Source of the DNA: Gammaproteobacteria bacterium
GTDB lineage: Bacteria > Pseudomonadota > Gammaproteobacteria > Steroidobacterales > Steroidobacteraceae
Assembly: GCA_003132425.1 (NCBI GenBank)
Contig: PKXS01000124.1
Location: 12,343 to 45,806 of the forward strand
Length of the DNA: 33,464 nt
Direction of reading: 5' to 3'
The notes under the pieces are model-generated. The model made no database searches and had not been told where the DNA came from. It worked only from the letters and a program-made list of their open reading frames with translations. The position numbers and the translations under genes were made by a program. Positions within the stretch are counted from its first letter, which is position 1. Each line of letters begins with the position of its first letter. Shown here in pieces: positions 24,146-33,277 of the stretch.

Positions 24146-25963
24146 ATGCTGAATGCAAGACGGAATTACCGCGGTGTCTTCGCGCCGCTCGCGCTGATGT
24201 TGTCGCCTGTGGTGAGCCTCGCCGGTGCGGCGGCGGCCGCACTCCCGGCAAGCGCGCTGCTGGCGGGGCGCCCCGGGCCGTCGCCAGTGTCGAATGCGGC
24301 GTTCATTCCGGGCGCCGGCGCGCTTGCCGCGCCTGCCTTTGCCGGCGTTTTGCGGATACGGCAAAGCCCGCTTCGAAGCGCGCCGGCGATCGACAAGCCG
24401 ATGCAAGATGGGCGCGACGCGCGGCTGTTTCCTGGCGTCAGCATCGAACTGTTCACGATGGGCGATCTACTCGTGCCGGTGCAGCGCGGCGAGATGGTGC
24501 ACGAGACCGAATCGGGCTCGGCGATCAGCTTCTGGAGCGTGATCCCGCAGATCGGCCGCGTCTGGCGCGAGTCTGCCGACGGCGGCTGGTCGCGGGCAGC
24601 TTTCCCGCTCATGCTCGTCAACGACACCGAAAACCATGCCCACCAGGGGCTCGCGACGTTTCTATACCGCAACGGCAAGATCAGCGATCTCGCGATTCAG
24701 TTCGTGCAGCAGAGCGCGCCGTACCTGCTCGGCCAGCACTTCGTCGCGTGGGGCTCGGCGCATGCGGATTTGGCGCCCGCGGATTCGGGCGCCCTTGAGG
24801 ATCGGCGCGCCGCGGCGCGCAAGGAACTCGCCGCTCGACTGCCGGCCATGCACTGGGCCGATCTCGTCAAGATGGTCCCCCCCGGCACGCTGGATGGCTT
24901 CGGCGGCCCGCTCGATCCGAAGTGGCTGCTCGAGGCTGCGCTGGTGCGCGACGGCACGCTCTACTATCAGGAGGCTGCGACTCCCTACGGACCCTATCCT
25001 TATCCGCTCGAGATGCGTTTCGGCGTCCGCTCGGTGATGAAAAGCATCGGCGCGCCGCTCGCGCTGCTGCATCTGGCTGAAATTTACGGACCGTGGGTGC
25101 TCACGCTCAAAGTTGGCGACTATGTGCGCGGACTCGATCCGAAATGGAATCGAGTCCGCTTCCTCGATGCCGCGAACATGTCCACCGGCTTCGGCGGCAC
25201 CGGAACTCTGAAGACGAACCCGAATAACTTCCTCGATGGCTACCTCGACGCCAATTACGATGCCTGGTACACGGCACACTCGCAGGCCGACAAGCTCGCG
25301 CAGATCAACGCGAATCTCCATCCCTATCCCTGGGAGCCGGGGACGGTCATGCGTTACCGCGACCAGGACTTTTATCTGCTTGGCGCGGCCATCGACGGTT
25401 TCCTCAAGTCCATGCGGGGTCCTTCGGCCGATGTTTGGAACATGCTGATTGCGGAGGTGTTCGAGCCGATCGGAATCCAGCATGCGCCCGCCGTCAGAAC
25501 TCGAGAGGCGGGCGGACGGGAGGGCCTCGTCTGGCTCAATGCCGGGTACTATCCGACCCTCGATGATCTCGCAAAAATCGCGCTGCTGTACCAGGATCGC
25601 GGCGCTCACGGCGGCCATCAACTCCTGAATCGACAGCTGACCTCGGACTTGGTCGCGGCGCGCGATGCGATCCAAAGGGACGGCGACTTCTCAGTGACTC
25701 GCGTGGCGCCGGAGAACGCGGCACCCGAATCCGAGTTCTACAAGATGGGGTTCCACTTCGTGCCCTATGTACGCAGCGCGAGCGGCAGGCGCTACTATCT
25801 TCCGACGATGTCCGGCTTCGGTGAAAACGAGGTCACGTTGTACCCGAACCGGATGATATCCATCGTGATGGGCAACGCAGCGCAGTTCCACCCAGGGGAT
25901 CAGATCAAGTCCGACAAGGGTCCGCAGACCATCCGCGCGGTCGATCGTCTCGCGCCATTTTGA
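24146..25963 (+). CDS. Large exported serine hydrolase (beta-lactamase-like)
   Basis: A 605-residue protein related to class C beta-lactamases and penicillin-binding esterases. An N-terminal signal segment is likely (about 11-32, FAPLALMLSPVVSLAGAAAAAL). The nucleophile motif is S296-V-M-K299 in RFGVRSVMKSIGAP, and the second element is Y404-R-D in MRYRDQDFYLLGAAI, replacing the usual YSN. STGFGGTGTL matches the family loop. The usual KTG third box is not obvious; the C-terminus has MSGFGENEV. The first 280 residues are an extra domain I do not recognise. It starts 24 bases after the TPR gene, so they are probably one operon. Substrate unknown. Confidence 0.78.
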   Translation: MLNARRNYRGVFAPLALMLSPVVSLAGAAAAALPASALLAGRPGPSPVSNAAFIPGAGALAAPAFAGVLRIRQSPLRSAPAIDKPMQDGRDARLFPGVSIELFTMGDLLVPVQRGEMVHETESGSAISFWSVIPQIGRVWRESADGGWSRAAFPLMLVNDTENHAHQGLATFLYRNGKISDLAIQFVQQSAPYLLGQHFVAWGSAHADLAPADSGALEDRRAAARKELAARLPAMHWADLVKMVPPGTLDGFGGPLDPKWLLEAALVRDGTLYYQEAATPYGPYPYPLEMRFGVRSVMKSIGAPLALLHLAEIYGPWVLTLKVGDYVRGLDPKWNRVRFLDAANMSTGFGGTGTLKTNPNNFLDGYLDANYDAWYTAHSQADKLAQINANLHPYPWEPGTVMRYRDQDFYLLGAAIDGFLKSMRGPSADVWNMLIAEVFEPIGIQHAPAVRTREAGGREGLVWLNAGYYPTLDDLAKIALLYQDRGAHGGHQLLNRQLTSDLVAARDAIQRDGDFSVTRVAPENAAPESEFYKMGFHFVPYVRSASGRRYYLPTMSGFGENEVTLYPNRMISIVMGNAAQFHPGDQIKSDKGPQTIRAVDRLAPF

Positions 25964-25982
25964 GGACGCTGCCGCTGGGGTC

Positions 25983-26678
25983 TCAGATATAACTCCACGA
26001 GGCGAGCGCGCCAAGGTAAAAGCAGATTTCGGTGAGCTGCTGCGTGGCATCGAGAGCGTCGAAGGTGGCAGGATTGAAGCGGCGTTTGAGGAAAGCGGCG
26101 AACGCGATCCGCATGACAATGGCGGCGCAGAGACCTATCAGGCCCGGAATTCCCAGCAAGGTTGCGGGGGCAAAACCCAGCGCCAGAGCCAAGGCCAGAT
26201 CGCCGTTCGATAGCCGGGGCGCCGCGTCGGTGCGTGTTGCGATAACCGACACCGCCAGCGCGCGGCTGGCGGCGTGTCCCGAGATCATAATCACACCGAG
26301 GGCGAGGTATTCGGGCAGCGGGAAGGGCAGATTCGCAGCCGACAGCGCCATTAGCGCGTTGTACTTAATCAAGAGAACAAACAGCATGCCCAACGCGCCG
26401 AAGCTGACCGCGCCGGCCCTTCCTGCAACCTCGAGCGCAGGCTCCCGTGAAAACCCACGTTCGTGAATCGCGCCGGTGATCAACACCGTCGCCAGCATCG
26501 ACAGGACCACCGCCACGCTCGTCGGCCAAACTTGCGCGCTAAGCCAATAGGCACAAGCGCCCACCGCGCCGACCAGCACGCCCACGAGCGGCACGAAGCG
26601 CGCGGCCGCAAATGCCGATATCGATGTGCGCGTGTAGAGCAGCAGCGCCGTTAGGAACCGGCCCCGCTGCGCGCTCAT
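25983..26678 (-). CDS. CobS-like membrane protein with degenerate active site
   Basis: A 231-residue protein with about six hydrophobic segments that follows the layout of CobS, adenosylcobinamide-GDP ribazoletransferase, the last coenzyme B12 assembly enzyme at the inner membrane. Matching regions are [39 protein letters not shown] and [13 protein letters not shown]. The family's motif after LTGG-LH, which carries several Asp (HxDGLADxxDG), reads [21 protein letters not shown] here, so the Asp residues are gone. The GGxTGD motif is replaced by [11 protein letters not shown]. It could be a decayed or repurposed relative. It overlaps uvrA by four bases (ATGA). No other cobalamin-synthesis gene is in view. 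Confidence 0.6.
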   Translation of the reverse strand: MSAQRGRFLTALLLYTRTSISAFAAARFVPLVGVLVGAVGACAYWLSAQVWPTSVAVVLSMLATVLITGAIHERGFSREPALEVAGRAGAVSFGALGMLFVLLIKYNALMALSAANLPFPLPEYLALGVIMISGHAASRALAVSVIATRTDAAPRLSNGDLALALALGFAPATLLGIPGLIGLCAAIVMRIAFAAFLKRRFNPATFDALDATQQLTEICFYLGALASWSYI

Positions 26679-29539
26679 GCGCTCTTGCGCCGGGACGTTC
26701 GAGCCAAGGTAGCTGCCGGCGCCAGCTTGGATTGCAAGTAGCGCCCAGTGTAGGAGACCCGGTTCGCCGCAATGTGTTCCGGCGTGCCGGCCGCGATGAT
26801 CTGCCCGCCGCCGTCTCCGCCTTCGGGGCCCAAGTCCACAACCCAGTCCGCGGTCTTGATCACGTCGAGATTGTGTTCGATCACGATGACCGTATTGCCC
26901 TCATCGCGCAGCCGATGCAGCACGACCAGCAGTTGAGCGATGTCGGCGAAGTGCAGACCGGTGGTCGGTTCGTCGAGGATATACAGAGTGCGCCCGGTGG
27001 CGCGCTTCGACAGCTCTTTGGCTAGTTTGACGCGCTGCGCCTCCCCGCCCGACAGAGTGGTCGCGCTCTGGCCGAGCCGCACATAGGAGAGCCCGACATC
27101 GAGCAGTGTTTGCAGCTTCGGGTGCACGCCGGGAACGGCGGAGAAGAACGGCAGAGCGTCCTCGACCGTCAGACTGAGGACTTCTTGAATGTTCTTACCC
27201 TTGAAGCGAATTTCCAAGGTCTCGCGATTGTAGCGTTTGCCCTTGCATACATCGCAGGGAACGTAGACATCCGCGAGAAAATGCATTTCGACTTTGATTA
27301 CACCGTCGCCCTGGCAGGCTTCGCAGCGTCCGCCTTTGACGTTGAAACTAAACCGTCCCGGTTCATAACCGCGCGCACGCGATTCCGGCATGGCAGCAAA
27401 GATTTCGCGAATCGGCGCGAACAGACCCGTATAGGTCGCCGGATTGGAGCGCGGCGTGCGGCCGATCGGACTTTGATCGATCTCGATCACGCGATCGACG
27501 AAGTCCAATCCCTCGATGCGCTCGAAGTGCGCCGTTCCCGCGGAGGCGTGATTAAGTTGGGTGGCCACCGCGCGAAACAACGTGTCGTTGACGAGAGTGG
27601 ACTTTCCCGAGCCCGACACGCCGGTGACGCAGGTCATCAGGCCGAGCGGGAATTCGGCAGTGACATTCTTCAGATTATTGGCCGTCGCTCCCGTCACCCG
27701 CAACATGCGTTTCAAGTCGGGCGCGCGGCGCGCGGTCGGGATCTCGATGCGCCGCCGCCCACTCAGATATTGCCCGGTGATCGAGTCGGGATGGGCCGCG
27801 ATGTCTGCCGCGGTGCCCTGAGCCACGATATTGCCGCCATGCACGCCGGCGCCGGGGCCTAAGTCCACCACATGGTCGGCTTGCCGGATCGCGTCTTCAT
27901 CGTGTTCGACCACGATTACCGTGTTGCCGAGATCGCGCAGGTTGCCAAGAGTATCCAGCAGGCGCTGGTTATCGCGTTGATGCAGACCTATCGAAGGTTC
28001 ATCCAGAATGTACATGACGCCGACCAGACCGGAGCCGATCTGGCTCGCTAAACGGATGCGCTGCGCTTCTCCGCCCGACAAAGTATCGGCGCTGCGGTTC
28101 AGCGTCAGATACCCCAGCCCGACATTGCCGAGAAAGCCGAGGCGGGCGCCGATTTCCTTGACGATCTTCACCGCGATTTCGCCGCGCCAGCCGCTCAGTT
28201 TGAGTTTGGAAAAGAATTCGATGGCCCGCTCGACCGACAAGGACGACACCTCGGGCACGCTCTTGCCGTCGACGAAAACATTGCGCGCCGCTCGGTTGAG
28301 CCGGGTTCCGCCGCACTCCGGGCAGGGGCGCGAGGAGCGGTACTTGCTCAATTCCTCGCGCACCGTCACCGATTCTGTTTCCTTGTAGCGACGCTCGAGA
28401 TTCTTGATGATTCCTTCGAAGGTGTGCTGGCGCCTGATAGTGCCGCCTTTGCCGTCGAGGTACTTGAAATCGATTTGCTCCTCGCCGCTGCCGAACAGAA
28501 CCAGATCTCTGATTTTCTGCGGCAGGCTCTCGAACGGCGCCTCGATGTCGAATTTGGTGTGCCGCGCCAGCGATTGAATCAGTTGGAAGTAATAGGCGTT
28601 GCGCCGATCCCAGCCGCGCACCGCGCCGCCGGCCAGCGACAAATGCGGATTGGCTACGATCTTGGCGGGATCGAAAAAATCCTGAGTGCCGAGGCCGTCG
28701 CAGCTTGGGCAGGCGCCGGCCGGATTATTGAAGGAGAACAGACGCGGCTCGAGTTCACTCAGGGAATAATTGCAGATCGAGCAGGCAAACTTGTCGGAGA
28801 ATACGAGCTCTTTGCGCTCCGGTTCGTCCATGTAGGCGATCCGCGCGACACCCTGACCAATCCGCAGGGCAGTTTCAAAAGACTCGGCCAAGCGCTGGCT
28901 CAAATCGGGCCGCACCTTGAATCGATCGACCACGGCTTCGACGGTATGTTTGCGGCGCACGTCGAGCTTCGGCGCTTGATCCAATTCCACCACCTTGCCG
29001 TCGATGCGCCCCCGCACGAAACCACCGGCCTGCAGCTCGTCGATGACTTCGGCGTGTTCGCCCTTGCGTTCCGCAACGGCCGGCGCGAGCAACATCATCG
29101 GCGTCCCCTCAGGATGCTGAAGGACCGCATCGACCATTTGACTCACGGTTTGCGCAGCCAAGTCGATGTGGTGATCCGGACAGCGCGGCGTGCCGGCCCG
29201 GGCATACAAGAGGCGCAGATAGTCGTGAACTTCGGTCACGGTGCCGACGGTCGAACGCGGATTGTGCGACGTCGACTTTTGTTCGATCGAAATCGCCGGG
29301 GATAATCCCTCGATGGTGTCGAGGTCCGGCTTTTCCATCATCGACAAGAACTGACGGGCATAGGTCGACAAGGATTCGACATAGCGCCGCTGTCCCTCGG
29401 CGTAGATCGTGTCGAACGCCAGCGAGGACTTACCGCTGCCCGATAAACCGGTGAACACGATCAACCGGTCTCGCGGCAGGTCGAGGTCGATGTTCTTCAA
29501 GTTATGGGTCCGGGCGCCCCGGATTCGGATGTTTTGCAT
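26675..29539 (-). CDS. uvrA: Excinuclease ABC subunit A
   Basis: DNA damage-recognition ATPase of nucleotide excision repair, acting with UvrB and UvrC on the chromosome. It has 954 residues from the ATG at 29537-29539, where [17 protein letters not shown] begins as in all UvrA; the open frame further back is not family-like. Walker A loops: GLSGSGKS (31-38) and GVSGSGKS in the second half. Signatures [11 protein letters not shown] and [11 protein letters not shown] with Walker [13 protein letters not shown] and LDEPTTGLH. Zinc modules CSIC...CPSC and CEAC...CDVC are intact. The stop overlaps the CobS-like start. It is divergent from ssb across 191 bases. Confidence 0.98.
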   Translation of the reverse strand: MQNIRIRGARTHNLKNIDLDLPRDRLIVFTGLSGSGKSSLAFDTIYAEGQRRYVESLSTYARQFLSMMEKPDLDTIEGLSPAISIEQKSTSHNPRSTVGTVTEVHDYLRLLYARAGTPRCPDHHIDLAAQTVSQMVDAVLQHPEGTPMMLLAPAVAERKGEHAEVIDELQAGGFVRGRIDGKVVELDQAPKLDVRRKHTVEAVVDRFKVRPDLSQRLAESFETALRIGQGVARIAYMDEPERKELVFSDKFACSICNYSLSELEPRLFSFNNPAGACPSCDGLGTQDFFDPAKIVANPHLSLAGGAVRGWDRRNAYYFQLIQSLARHTKFDIEAPFESLPQKIRDLVLFGSGEEQIDFKYLDGKGGTIRRQHTFEGIIKNLERRYKETESVTVREELSKYRSSRPCPECGGTRLNRAARNVFVDGKSVPEVSSLSVERAIEFFSKLKLSGWRGEIAVKIVKEIGARLGFLGNVGLGYLTLNRSADTLSGGEAQRIRLASQIGSGLVGVMYILDEPSIGLHQRDNQRLLDTLGNLRDLGNTVIVVEHDEDAIRQADHVVDLGPGAGVHGGNIVAQGTAADIAAHPDSITGQYLSGRRRIEIPTARRAPDLKRMLRVTGATANNLKNVTAEFPLGLMTCVTGVSGSGKSTLVNDTLFRAVATQLNHASAGTAHFERIEGLDFVDRVIEIDQSPIGRTPRSNPATYTGLFAPIREIFAAMPESRARGYEPGRFSFNVKGGRCEACQGDGVIKVEMHFLADVYVPCDVCKGKRYNRETLEIRFKGKNIQEVLSLTVEDALPFFSAVPGVHPKLQTLLDVGLSYVRLGQSATTLSGGEAQRVKLAKELSKRATGRTLYILDEPTTGLHFADIAQLLVVLHRLRDEGNTVIVIEHNLDVIKTADWVVDLGPEGGDGGGQIIAAGTPEHIAANRVSYTGRYLQSKLAPAATLARTSRRKSA

Positions 29540-29694
29540 GTAACCGATTACTATACGCCCGGCGTCAAGGTCAGGGCTACGCGCCGATTTGGGCCGGAAT
29601 TGGGGCTTGGATCGAGCACAAACGCCGGTAGGCCCCACCTAAGAATCTCGATGAGCGCGCCTCCCCAGCGCCGTGTGAGCGGCGGCGGCGCGTG

Positions 29695-29700
29695 TACAAT
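29695..29700 (+). promoter_or_regulatory. Possible -10 box of ssb
   Basis: TACAAT lies 30 bases before the ssb ATG (29731) and leaves room for a leader with GGGAG. No good -35 is seen 17 bases upstream. I see no CTGT-N8-ACAG LexA box in the uvrA-ssb spacer. Confidence 0.35.
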
Positions 29701-29730
29701 ATGTGACATTCAATCGTTCGGGAGTTCGTC

Positions 29731-30219
29731 ATGGCGCGCGGTGTAAACAAAGTCATTTTGGTGGGCAATCTTGGCGCCGACCCGGAAACCCGTTCGATGC
29801 CGAGCGGCATGACGGTGACGAACATTCGCATCGCCACCAGCGAATCTTGGAAGGACAAGGCCTCGGGCGCCCAGCAGGAGCGGACCGAGTGGCACAGCAT
29901 TGCGTTGTTTGGCCGATTGGGCGAAATCGCCGCGGAGTATCTACGCAAGGGGTCTCAGGTGTTTGTCGAGGGTAAACTGCGCACGCGCAAGTGGCAGGAC
30001 AAGCAGGGGAATGACCGCTATACCACGGAAATCATCGCCGACAATATGCAAATGCTGGGCGCGCGCGCCGGTGGGGGGGGCGGTGCAGCGGGTGCCGGGG
30101 CGGGCGGTGGGGCGGAGCGGGCCGGCGCAGCGAACGCCGCGCCGCGCGAGGACTACGATCAATCCCCGGCGCCGGCCGGCGGCGGGAAAGAGGATTTCGA
30201 CGACGATATTCCGTTCTAA
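29731..30219 (+). CDS. ssb: Single-stranded DNA-binding protein
   Basis: Coats single-stranded DNA in replication, recombination and repair. It has 162 residues: OB fold over about 1-105 ([54 protein letters not shown]), then a Gly/Ala-rich linker and the conserved C-terminal tip DDDIPF, which binds partner proteins. GGGAG precedes the ATG. It is divergent from uvrA, a common arrangement in proteobacteria. Length is slightly shorter than E. coli SSB (178). Confidence 0.97.
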   Translation: MARGVNKVILVGNLGADPETRSMPSGMTVTNIRIATSESWKDKASGAQQERTEWHSIALFGRLGEIAAEYLRKGSQVFVEGKLRTRKWQDKQGNDRYTTEIIADNMQMLGARAGGGGGAAGAGAGGGAERAGAANAAPREDYDQSPAPAGGGKEDFDDDIPF

Positions 30220-30268
30220 TCCTGGCGGCCAAGGGACCAACGTCAACGCCGGCAATCGCTTCGACCGA

Positions 30269-31378
30269 ATGGAATGGGCCGGGGCCTTTGGGGATCTCGG
30301 CACGCTGATTCCGTTTGTCGTCGCCTATATCGCCGTTCTTAAAATAGATCCCTTTGGGATTCTGTTTTCCTTCGGAACGGCCATGCTGATCTGCGGCCTT
30401 TACTACAGGACCCCTTTCCCGGTTCAGCCGATGAAAGCCATCGGCGCCGCCGCGGCCACCCAGGCGGCACAGACCGCGGTCATTACGCAAGCGGCTGTGT
30501 ACAGCGCGGGCTTGGTCACGGGAGCGATCTGGCTGGTGCTCGGACTCACCGGAGCGGCCACGCATATTGCAAAGCTCGTTCCAAGGTTCGTCGTTATCGG
30601 AATTGTTCTCGGCCTCGGACTGGGGTTCATGCTCGAGGGCATCAAAATGATGAGCGCCGGTTGGGTTGTTGCCGCCATCGGTCTTGTGGGAACTCTGCTG
30701 CTGCTGACGAACCGGGCCATCCCGGCCATGTTTCTGCTGCTTTTTTTCGGTGCCGTGTGCGCTGCCATTCAAAATCACGCAGCGCTGGAGGCGCTATATG
30801 CGGTGAGATTCGAGTTTCGAACGCCGACATTTGCCTTATCCAGCATCACTTGGTACGACTTCGTGGTGGGAACGGTTTTTCTAGCTCTCCCGCAGGTGCC
30901 TCTCACGCTCGGTAATGCCGTGATCGCCATCACCGAAGAAAACAACCGCCTCTTTCCTGACCGTCCGGTGACCGAAAAATCCGTCGCGACCTCGATGGGG
31001 TTGATGAATCTCGGGAGCGCGGCTGTCGGTGGAGTGCCAATGTGCCATGGCGCGGGTGGGATGGCGGGGCATGTTGCCTTTGGAGCACGCACGGGCGGCG
31101 CGCCGATGATCCTCGGCGCGACCCTGTTGATCCTTGCGTTTTTCTTTAGCGGGTCCATCGAGGCGATTCTCGCGGTATTCCCGCGCGCCGTGCTCGGAGT
31201 GATCCTTTTTCTAACCGGCGCGCAGCTCGCGCTCGGTTCGTGTGATTTCAGCAAGAACAAGGGCGAGCGATTTATTACGCTCGCTACCGCGGCCTTTGCG
31301 ATGTGGAATGTCGGCCTGGCATTTATCGTGGGAATGACGCTCGCTTACATCGCGAAACGCGGGCTGCTGCGGTTGTAG
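30269..31378 (+). CDS. MOT1-type molybdate/sulfate transporter
   Basis: A 369-residue inner-membrane transporter of the MOT1 (SulP-related) group, probably importing molybdate. Family signatures: MEWAGAFGDLGTLIPFVVAYI at the start (GDLGT), PFPVQPMKAIGAAAA (PVQPMK), and VPMCHGAGGMAGHVAFGARTGG in the second half. About ten hydrophobic segments are seen. ATG at 30269 follows ssb by 49 bases; no Shine-Dalgarno is well placed. No other in-frame start exists between the ssb stop and this ATG, so this start is likely right, though NRFDR just before it is also family-like. Downstream sits the wrecked MmgE/PrpD gene. Confidence 0.87.
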   Translation: MEWAGAFGDLGTLIPFVVAYIAVLKIDPFGILFSFGTAMLICGLYYRTPFPVQPMKAIGAAAATQAAQTAVITQAAVYSAGLVTGAIWLVLGLTGAATHIAKLVPRFVVIGIVLGLGLGFMLEGIKMMSAGWVVAAIGLVGTLLLLTNRAIPAMFLLLFFGAVCAAIQNHAALEALYAVRFEFRTPTFALSSITWYDFVVGTVFLALPQVPLTLGNAVIAITEENNRLFPDRPVTEKSVATSMGLMNLGSAAVGGVPMCHGAGGMAGHVAFGARTGGAPMILGATLLILAFFFSGSIEAILAVFPRAVLGVILFLTGAQLALGSCDFSKNKGERFITLATAAFAMWNVGLAFIVGMTLAYIAKRGLLRL

Positions 31379-31411
31379 GGCGCGCGCCTCTTGCGTCCGG
31401 TATAGACACCT

Positions 31412-31883
31412 TTGAGAAACGCAGCCCTAACCCATCCGCTGACGCGCTTCATCGCCGGGTGTCGCTACGAGGACCTGCCGGCGGAAGTGGCGACGCTCGC
31501 CGGCCTGTGTCGTGTTGAAGGAGAACACCGAGCTCACGGCCCGTTACCTGTTGTCGGAAGCCGAACAGCCGGGCGGCGAAAAAGGGGCGATCGTCGACAT
31601 CGAGCTAACCGACGGCACCTTGCTAACCGACGGCACCTTGCTCGGACCGGTGAAGGGCGTGAACATACTTTTTCCGGATCGCCTGCCCGGTCGCGAGGTC
31701 GTCGAGGCAAAGTTCCGCTGGGCGGCAGCGGATGCCCTGACGCAAACCCAGATCGACGCCGTGCTGTGCCTGGTGCGGGCGTTGCCCGAGCTGCCGGACC
31801 TCAGGACACTTGCACAGAACCTCGCTGTGAGGCCGGGCGCCCGGACTCAAGGAATGCGGGCGCGCTGGCGCCCCAACGCATAG
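31412..31883 (+). pseudogene. MmgE/PrpD-family remnant, middle lost and frame shifted
   Basis: The start and the end of an MmgE/PrpD-type protein (normally about 450 residues) with no middle. From the TTG at 31412, about 30 residues fit the N-terminus (THPLTRFIAGCRYEDLPAEV). From about 31512, in the next frame, about 110 residues fit the C-terminus (VDIELTDGTLLTDGTLLGPV, PGREVVEAKFRWAAADALTQ, LVRALPELPDLRTLA). The junction is near 31500-31512 with a change of frame. It overlaps the 3' end of the convergent permease by 37 bases. Functional use seems unlikely. Confidence 0.65.
31605..31642 (+). repeat. 18-bp tandem duplication in the MmgE/PrpD remnant
   Basis: CTAACCGACGGCACCTTG occurs twice in a row (31605-31622 and 31623-31640), followed by two more matching bases. 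It adds six in-frame residues (LTDGTL repeated), so it does not change the frame by itself. Confidence 0.9.
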
Positions 31884-33277
31884 ACCGCGCCGCCCGTGAT
31901 CAGAAGCGCTGCGGTCATACCGGCGACTTTGCACACGGCCAGCAGCGGGTTCGGATCATCGGGTGACGGCACGAGCGCCAGCACGATGGATCCAAGCGTG
32001 GTCACAAGCCCTACGAGCGCCATCGTGACGATGGTCACGCGGCCACCCGGTATGGCCAGCTCGCCCGGCACGGGCGCGCCGCCGGATAACGGTATCGCAC
32101 TGGCGAACAAGGAGATGAACGGCAGCATCACCCCAATGACCATCATGCTGATCAACACATCGTAGGCACCCTTGACGGTGGTCCCGGCCTGGCCGAGAAA
32201 GGCAAACACGGCAGCGATCGCCGACTGCGTCACGATCGCGACCGTCGGCGAACCGTAGCGCGGATGCAGCTTCGCAAAGCTCTTCGGCAGGAAATGATCG
32301 ATGCCGGCGACGAACGGGATCCGGGCGACCGCCCCGAGCCAAGCGCCAACGCTCCCGAGGCAGGCCAATGTCAGAAGCGCGGCCTCGACCGGCGTGACCC
32401 ACGCCAGGTGCAGATGCTCCGCGGCGCTGCGGATGGCTTCGATGACGCCGTACAGCGCACTGGTCTGTGCCATCGGTAGTATGACAAGGACGCTCAAGGT
32501 TCCCGTCAGGTAGATCGCAGCGATCATCGGTGCCGCCGCCACGAGCGCTCGCGGCACGGTGCGCTGCGGATCCTTAATTTCGCCGCCCATGAAGGAAGCG
32601 GCTTCGGGTCCCGTCCAGGCAAACGCAATCGTAGACCAGAAAACGAGGTCCGACAGTCGCAGGCTGGGCACGAAGCCTGCTCTGCTGAATGGGGTTGCGG
32701 ACCCGAATTTCAGCCACGTCGCCGCGCCCAGGAGCGCGAGTACGAAAACGGCGAGCCAGCGTGAGACTGCGCTTAAGTTGCTGAGCCACTTCGCGATCGC
32801 CATGCCTCGCAGGTTCAGCAGGGTGGCAAGCGCCAGACCCCCGAGCGCAAAGACGATGAAGTAGGCAGGGGAGGCGCCGGCTTGCGCACGCGCGGACAGG
32901 AACAGCGCATTGCCGGCCGCGAAGTACAGAATGCCCGGGAAATACGGTAGGTTGCTGGTCCAGTAGGTCCAGCCGGTCATGAAGCCGACGCCCGGGCCGA
33001 ACGCCTGCTTGCTCCACACGTACAGGCCGCCCTGTGCGGGGTAGCGGGACGAGAGGAACACGACGCATACCGACAGCGGCAGGAACATCAACAGGCCCCC
33101 CAGCAGCCAGACCACGAGCGAACTTTGACCTGCGGCGGCAGCGGTGGCGATCCACTGGAAGTTTGTTCCGGCGGTGACGAAGAACAGGATCACGTCACGC
33201 AGGCCGAGCGATGTCCTCAAGCCCGCGGTGCCACCGCCAATCTCGACGACTTTATCGCGAGTCTGCGGCGGGCTCAC
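31847..33277 (-). CDS. APC-superfamily amino acid permease
   Basis: A 476-residue transporter with about twelve membrane segments in the inner membrane. Helix 1 has the unwound-helix region VTAGTNFQWIATAAAAG; next come SSRYPAQGGLYVWSKQAFG and GWTYWTSNLPYFPGILYF. FAWTGPEAASFMGGEIKDPQRTVPRALV, with the EIKDPxRxVPRA signature, is strong evidence for the amino acid/polyamine/organocation group. Start is a GTG at 33275-33277, overlapping the upstream stop by 3 bases (GTGA). Substrate unknown; glutamate/GABA-type or other amino acids are possible. Its 3' end overlaps the MmgE/PrpD remnant on the other strand. Confidence 0.88.
   Translation of the reverse strand: MSPPQTRDKVVEIGGGTAGLRTSLGLRDVILFFVTAGTNFQWIATAAAAGQSSLVVWLLGGLLMFLPLSVCVVFLSSRYPAQGGLYVWSKQAFGPGVGFMTGWTYWTSNLPYFPGILYFAAGNALFLSARAQAGASPAYFIVFALGGLALATLLNLRGMAIAKWLSNLSAVSRWLAVFVLALLGAATWLKFGSATPFSRAGFVPSLRLSDLVFWSTIAFAWTGPEAASFMGGEIKDPQRTVPRALVAAAPMIAAIYLTGTLSVLVILPMAQTSALYGVIEAIRSAAEHLHLAWVTPVEAALLTLACLGSVGAWLGAVARIPFVAGIDHFLPKSFAKLHPRYGSPTVAIVTQSAIAAVFAFLGQAGTTVKGAYDVLISMMVIGVMLPFISLFASAIPLSGGAPVPGELAIPGGRVTIVTMALVGLVTTLGSIVLALVPSPDDPNPLLAVCKVAGMTAALLITGGAVYALGRQRARIP

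Noticed and set aside
24662-25675. 337-codon open frame on the minus strand
   Set aside because: Antisense to the serine hydrolase, which has SxxK and a family-like arrangement. Composition is typical of a shadow frame.
28424-29305. 293-codon open frame on the plus strand
   Set aside because: Antisense to uvrA, whose residues are fully conserved over this stretch.
29540-29730. LexA box in the uvrA-ssb spacer
   Set aside because: SOS control was expected, but I see no CTGT-N8-ACAG. A scan with the host's own LexA motif would be needed to exclude a divergent box.
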